From contig CAJOQA010000190.1 in NCBI GenBank assembly GCA_905236465.1, positions 1-14,606 on the forward strand: a DNA stretch of 14,606 nucleotides, written 5' to 3'. A program made the translations under genes and the position numbers. Below are positions 13,278-14,606 of this stretch, piece by piece. Positions within the stretch are counted from its first letter, which is position 1; every line of letters starts with the position of its first letter. The notes under the pieces are model-generated. The model was not told where the DNA came from, made no database searches, and was given only the letters and a program-made list of their open reading frames with translations. The stretch is from an uncultured Treponema sp. GTDB lineage: Bacteria > Spirochaetota > Spirochaetia > Treponematales > Treponemataceae.

Positions 13278-14606
13278 ATTTCTTATTATACATTTTATTT
13301 TATTTTGCATTCCTTCCTTTGCCCAGGTTGCTATGGAAAACGGGATTGGCGACCTTCACATAATGACACTACCAAACGGATTTACCCTTTTTGTAAAAGA
13401 AGATAAGAACGCCGCCCTGCTCCATACTATTTTTGTCTGCAAGGCAGGAATAAGTTGTCAAAGTCCCATAAACACAGGCTTTTTTACCCTTTTCCAACGC
13501 AATTTTGCCCTGAACCTAGGGCTACAAGGTGAATGTAATGCAGACTCTTCTTCTTATGAAAATGACTGTACTGACAATGAATTTGAAGATTTTTTAAGTA
13601 TACTTTCACAAAACTGCATAAAGGCGGAATTTTCTGATGAGCAAATAAAAAGTAGCTATAACAGCCTAAAAAAAGAAGTAAAGGACTATGCGGCAAGCAC
13701 AAGTGGCTTTATAAACTCAGCAATAGATTCAAGGGTCTTTTACAAAGAACCCTGGAAGCAGGATTCAGGCATTTACCCTGCCCTCTTTTGCAATTACAAC
13801 GAAGCAGAAGTCCGCACTTTTTTAAGCGACATTGCTGACCGCTACTACAGACCTGACAATTCAGCCCTTTTTGTAAGCGGAAACATAAAGAGTGAAAAAG
13901 TCTACACACTTGCAACAAAATATTTTTCCGCTTGGGAAGGCAAAGCTCAAAAAGAAAAGCAAAGTATTGAAAAAAATTACAAGAAGAGCGAGCAAAAAAA
14001 GTTTGTGTTGACAGACCCCTCTTTTTCTCCTCAGCTGACACAGATTGTCGTTCAGTACACGGACCTTTCTATGGCGGAAGCTGATATTCTTTCAGCCGCC
14101 TTCAATTCTGCCCATTCAAACTATAAAGAAATACAACTTGCTAACCCCGTTGTCGCAATCAGATCAAAGGATTACCTTGCGGCAGCTTCAGCGCAAAAAT
14201 CTTGGTCTTCCAGATTGATTCTGCAAGCCCTTATGGAAGAGCCATTTTCCTTTTCTAAAGATGAAAATCTTAAAGTAGCTGTCTCACCAGCCCAACAGGC
14301 AGCCCAATTTTGTCAGGGCTTAGAAAGAGCTAGCGAGCTTAGCCCCTCTCTTTTTTCTGCTGCCTGCAATGCTATTGAAGCAAAATACAGGGAAGAAAGT
14401 GGCAACCCGATAACGGCCATGAGGCTTTTATCATCCTGGTGGGCCCTGGATTCTTCATTTAGCGCAGAAGGCTTTTACGCTAAGTTTTTGACGGCGGCCC
14501 ATGCAAGTGAAAGCCTTGACAAGGAAGACCTTAGCAAAAAGTTCAAACAAGAAGTCCCCTATGTTTTTCTTCTTGTAAACAGTGAGGTTTACAAAAAAAA
14601 TAAAAA
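13246..14606 (+). CDS. Exported M16-like (insulinase-family) protein lacking the zinc-binding motif, 3'-truncated by window edge
   Basis: The frame from ATG 13246 is open for 453 codons to the window end. A signal peptide is clear: Lys-rich start, hydrophobic core ~9-22 and a likely signal peptidase I site after PSFA (residue 26). LPNGFTLFVKED (42-53) is the usual opening of an M16 domain, and the later layout fits: KKEVKDYAAS (142-151), EAEVRTFLSDIADRYYRPDN (186-205), LFVSGNI (208-214) and a YFSAWEG stretch (226-232). The inverse zinc motif HxxEH should fall at GFFTLFQR (78-85), where the metal-binding His, catalytic Glu and second His are Thr81, Gln84 and Arg85. It is therefore probably a non-catalytic M16 homologue, perhaps one partner of a heteromeric peptidase or a periplasmic scaffold. 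Any active partner would have to lie outside the window. The ATG is chosen because later starts remove the signal peptide. Confidence 0.75.
   Translation, partial: MKIKQNKALFLFLIIHFILFCIPSFAQVAMENGIGDLHIMTLPNGFTLFVKEDKNAALLHTIFVCKAGISCQSPINTGFFTLFQRNFALNLGLQGECNADSSSYENDCTDNEFEDFLSILSQNCIKAEFSDEQIKSSYNSLKKEVKDYAASTSGFINSAIDSRVFYKEPWKQDSGIYPALFCNYNEAEVRTFLSDIADRYYRPDNSALFVSGNIKSEKVYTLATKYFSAWEGKAQKEKQSIEKNYKKSEQKKFVLTDPSFSPQLTQIVVQYTDLSMAEADILSAAFNSAHSNYKEIQLANPVVAIRSKDYLAAASAQKSWSSRLILQALMEEPFSFSKDENLKVAVSPAQQAAQFCQGLERASELSPSLFSAACNAIEAKYREESGNPITAMRLLSSWWALDSSFSAEGFYAKFLTAAHASESLDKEDLSKKFKQEVPYVFLLVNSEVYKKNK

Noticed and set aside
13306..13310. Lipoprotein signal at Cys21 of the M16-like protein
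   Set aside because: The residue before the Cys is Phe, which is not compatible with a lipobox; a signal peptidase I site after SFA fits better.
12581..14041. Long minus-strand frames opposite the Cache receptor and M16-like gene
   Set aside because: They lie antisense to well-supported coding sequence and have no domain signal or ribosome-binding sites.
1..14606. CRISPR array, tRNA, rRNA, transposase or phage genes
   Set aside because: No regularly spaced repeats, no cloverleaf sequences and no recombinase-like frames were seen on either strand.

Overview
The window reads as low-GC chromosomal DNA from a host-associated spirochaete, most probably a Treponema-like organism. The basis is soft: an AT-rich composition, a locus dominated by chemoreceptors, and the family mix (hybrid CheA, soluble class III cyclase, short RRM protein, M16-like exported protein). 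No rRNA or other taxonomic marker is present, so this is inference.

Region 1 (1-9515, + strand) is one tightly packed operon cut by the left edge. It holds the end of a hybrid CheA (CheW-like P5 domain plus an intact receiver), a soluble class III nucleotide cyclase with a degenerate receiver, and four tandem paralogous receptors. Each receptor has about six membrane helices, almost no extracytoplasmic domain, a HAMP-like linker and an atypical MCP signalling hairpin. Junctions run from an 8-base overlap to 10-base gaps, and Shine-Dalgarno sequences sit in or next to the preceding stop codons, so co-expression is likely. This is the main candidate for an unusual system: a chemosensory array that may control cAMP synthesis instead of, or as well as, swimming.

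Region 2 (9507-10745, - strand) converges on the operon, with the last codons overlapping. It holds a short RRM RNA-binding protein followed by an M28-family metallopeptidase interrupted by one in-frame TGA. A good sigma-70-type promoter precedes the RRM gene.

Region 3 (10746-11090) is a 345-base divergent intergenic region. It carries a palindromic repeat, a terminator-like hairpin, a candidate promoter and a perfect inverted repeat at the predicted transcription start of the next gene.

Region 4 (11091-14606, + strand) has a conventional two-helix, Cache-type chemoreceptor with a canonical signalling tip, then the beginning of an exported M16-like protein that has lost the zinc-binding motif and runs off the right edge. 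A terminator hairpin after the chemoreceptor extends into the first codons of the M16-like gene, and that gene's own predicted promoter lies inside the hairpin.

The conventional receptor and the four operon receptors differ in tip sequence and in coiled-coil length, which suggests they belong to different arrays.
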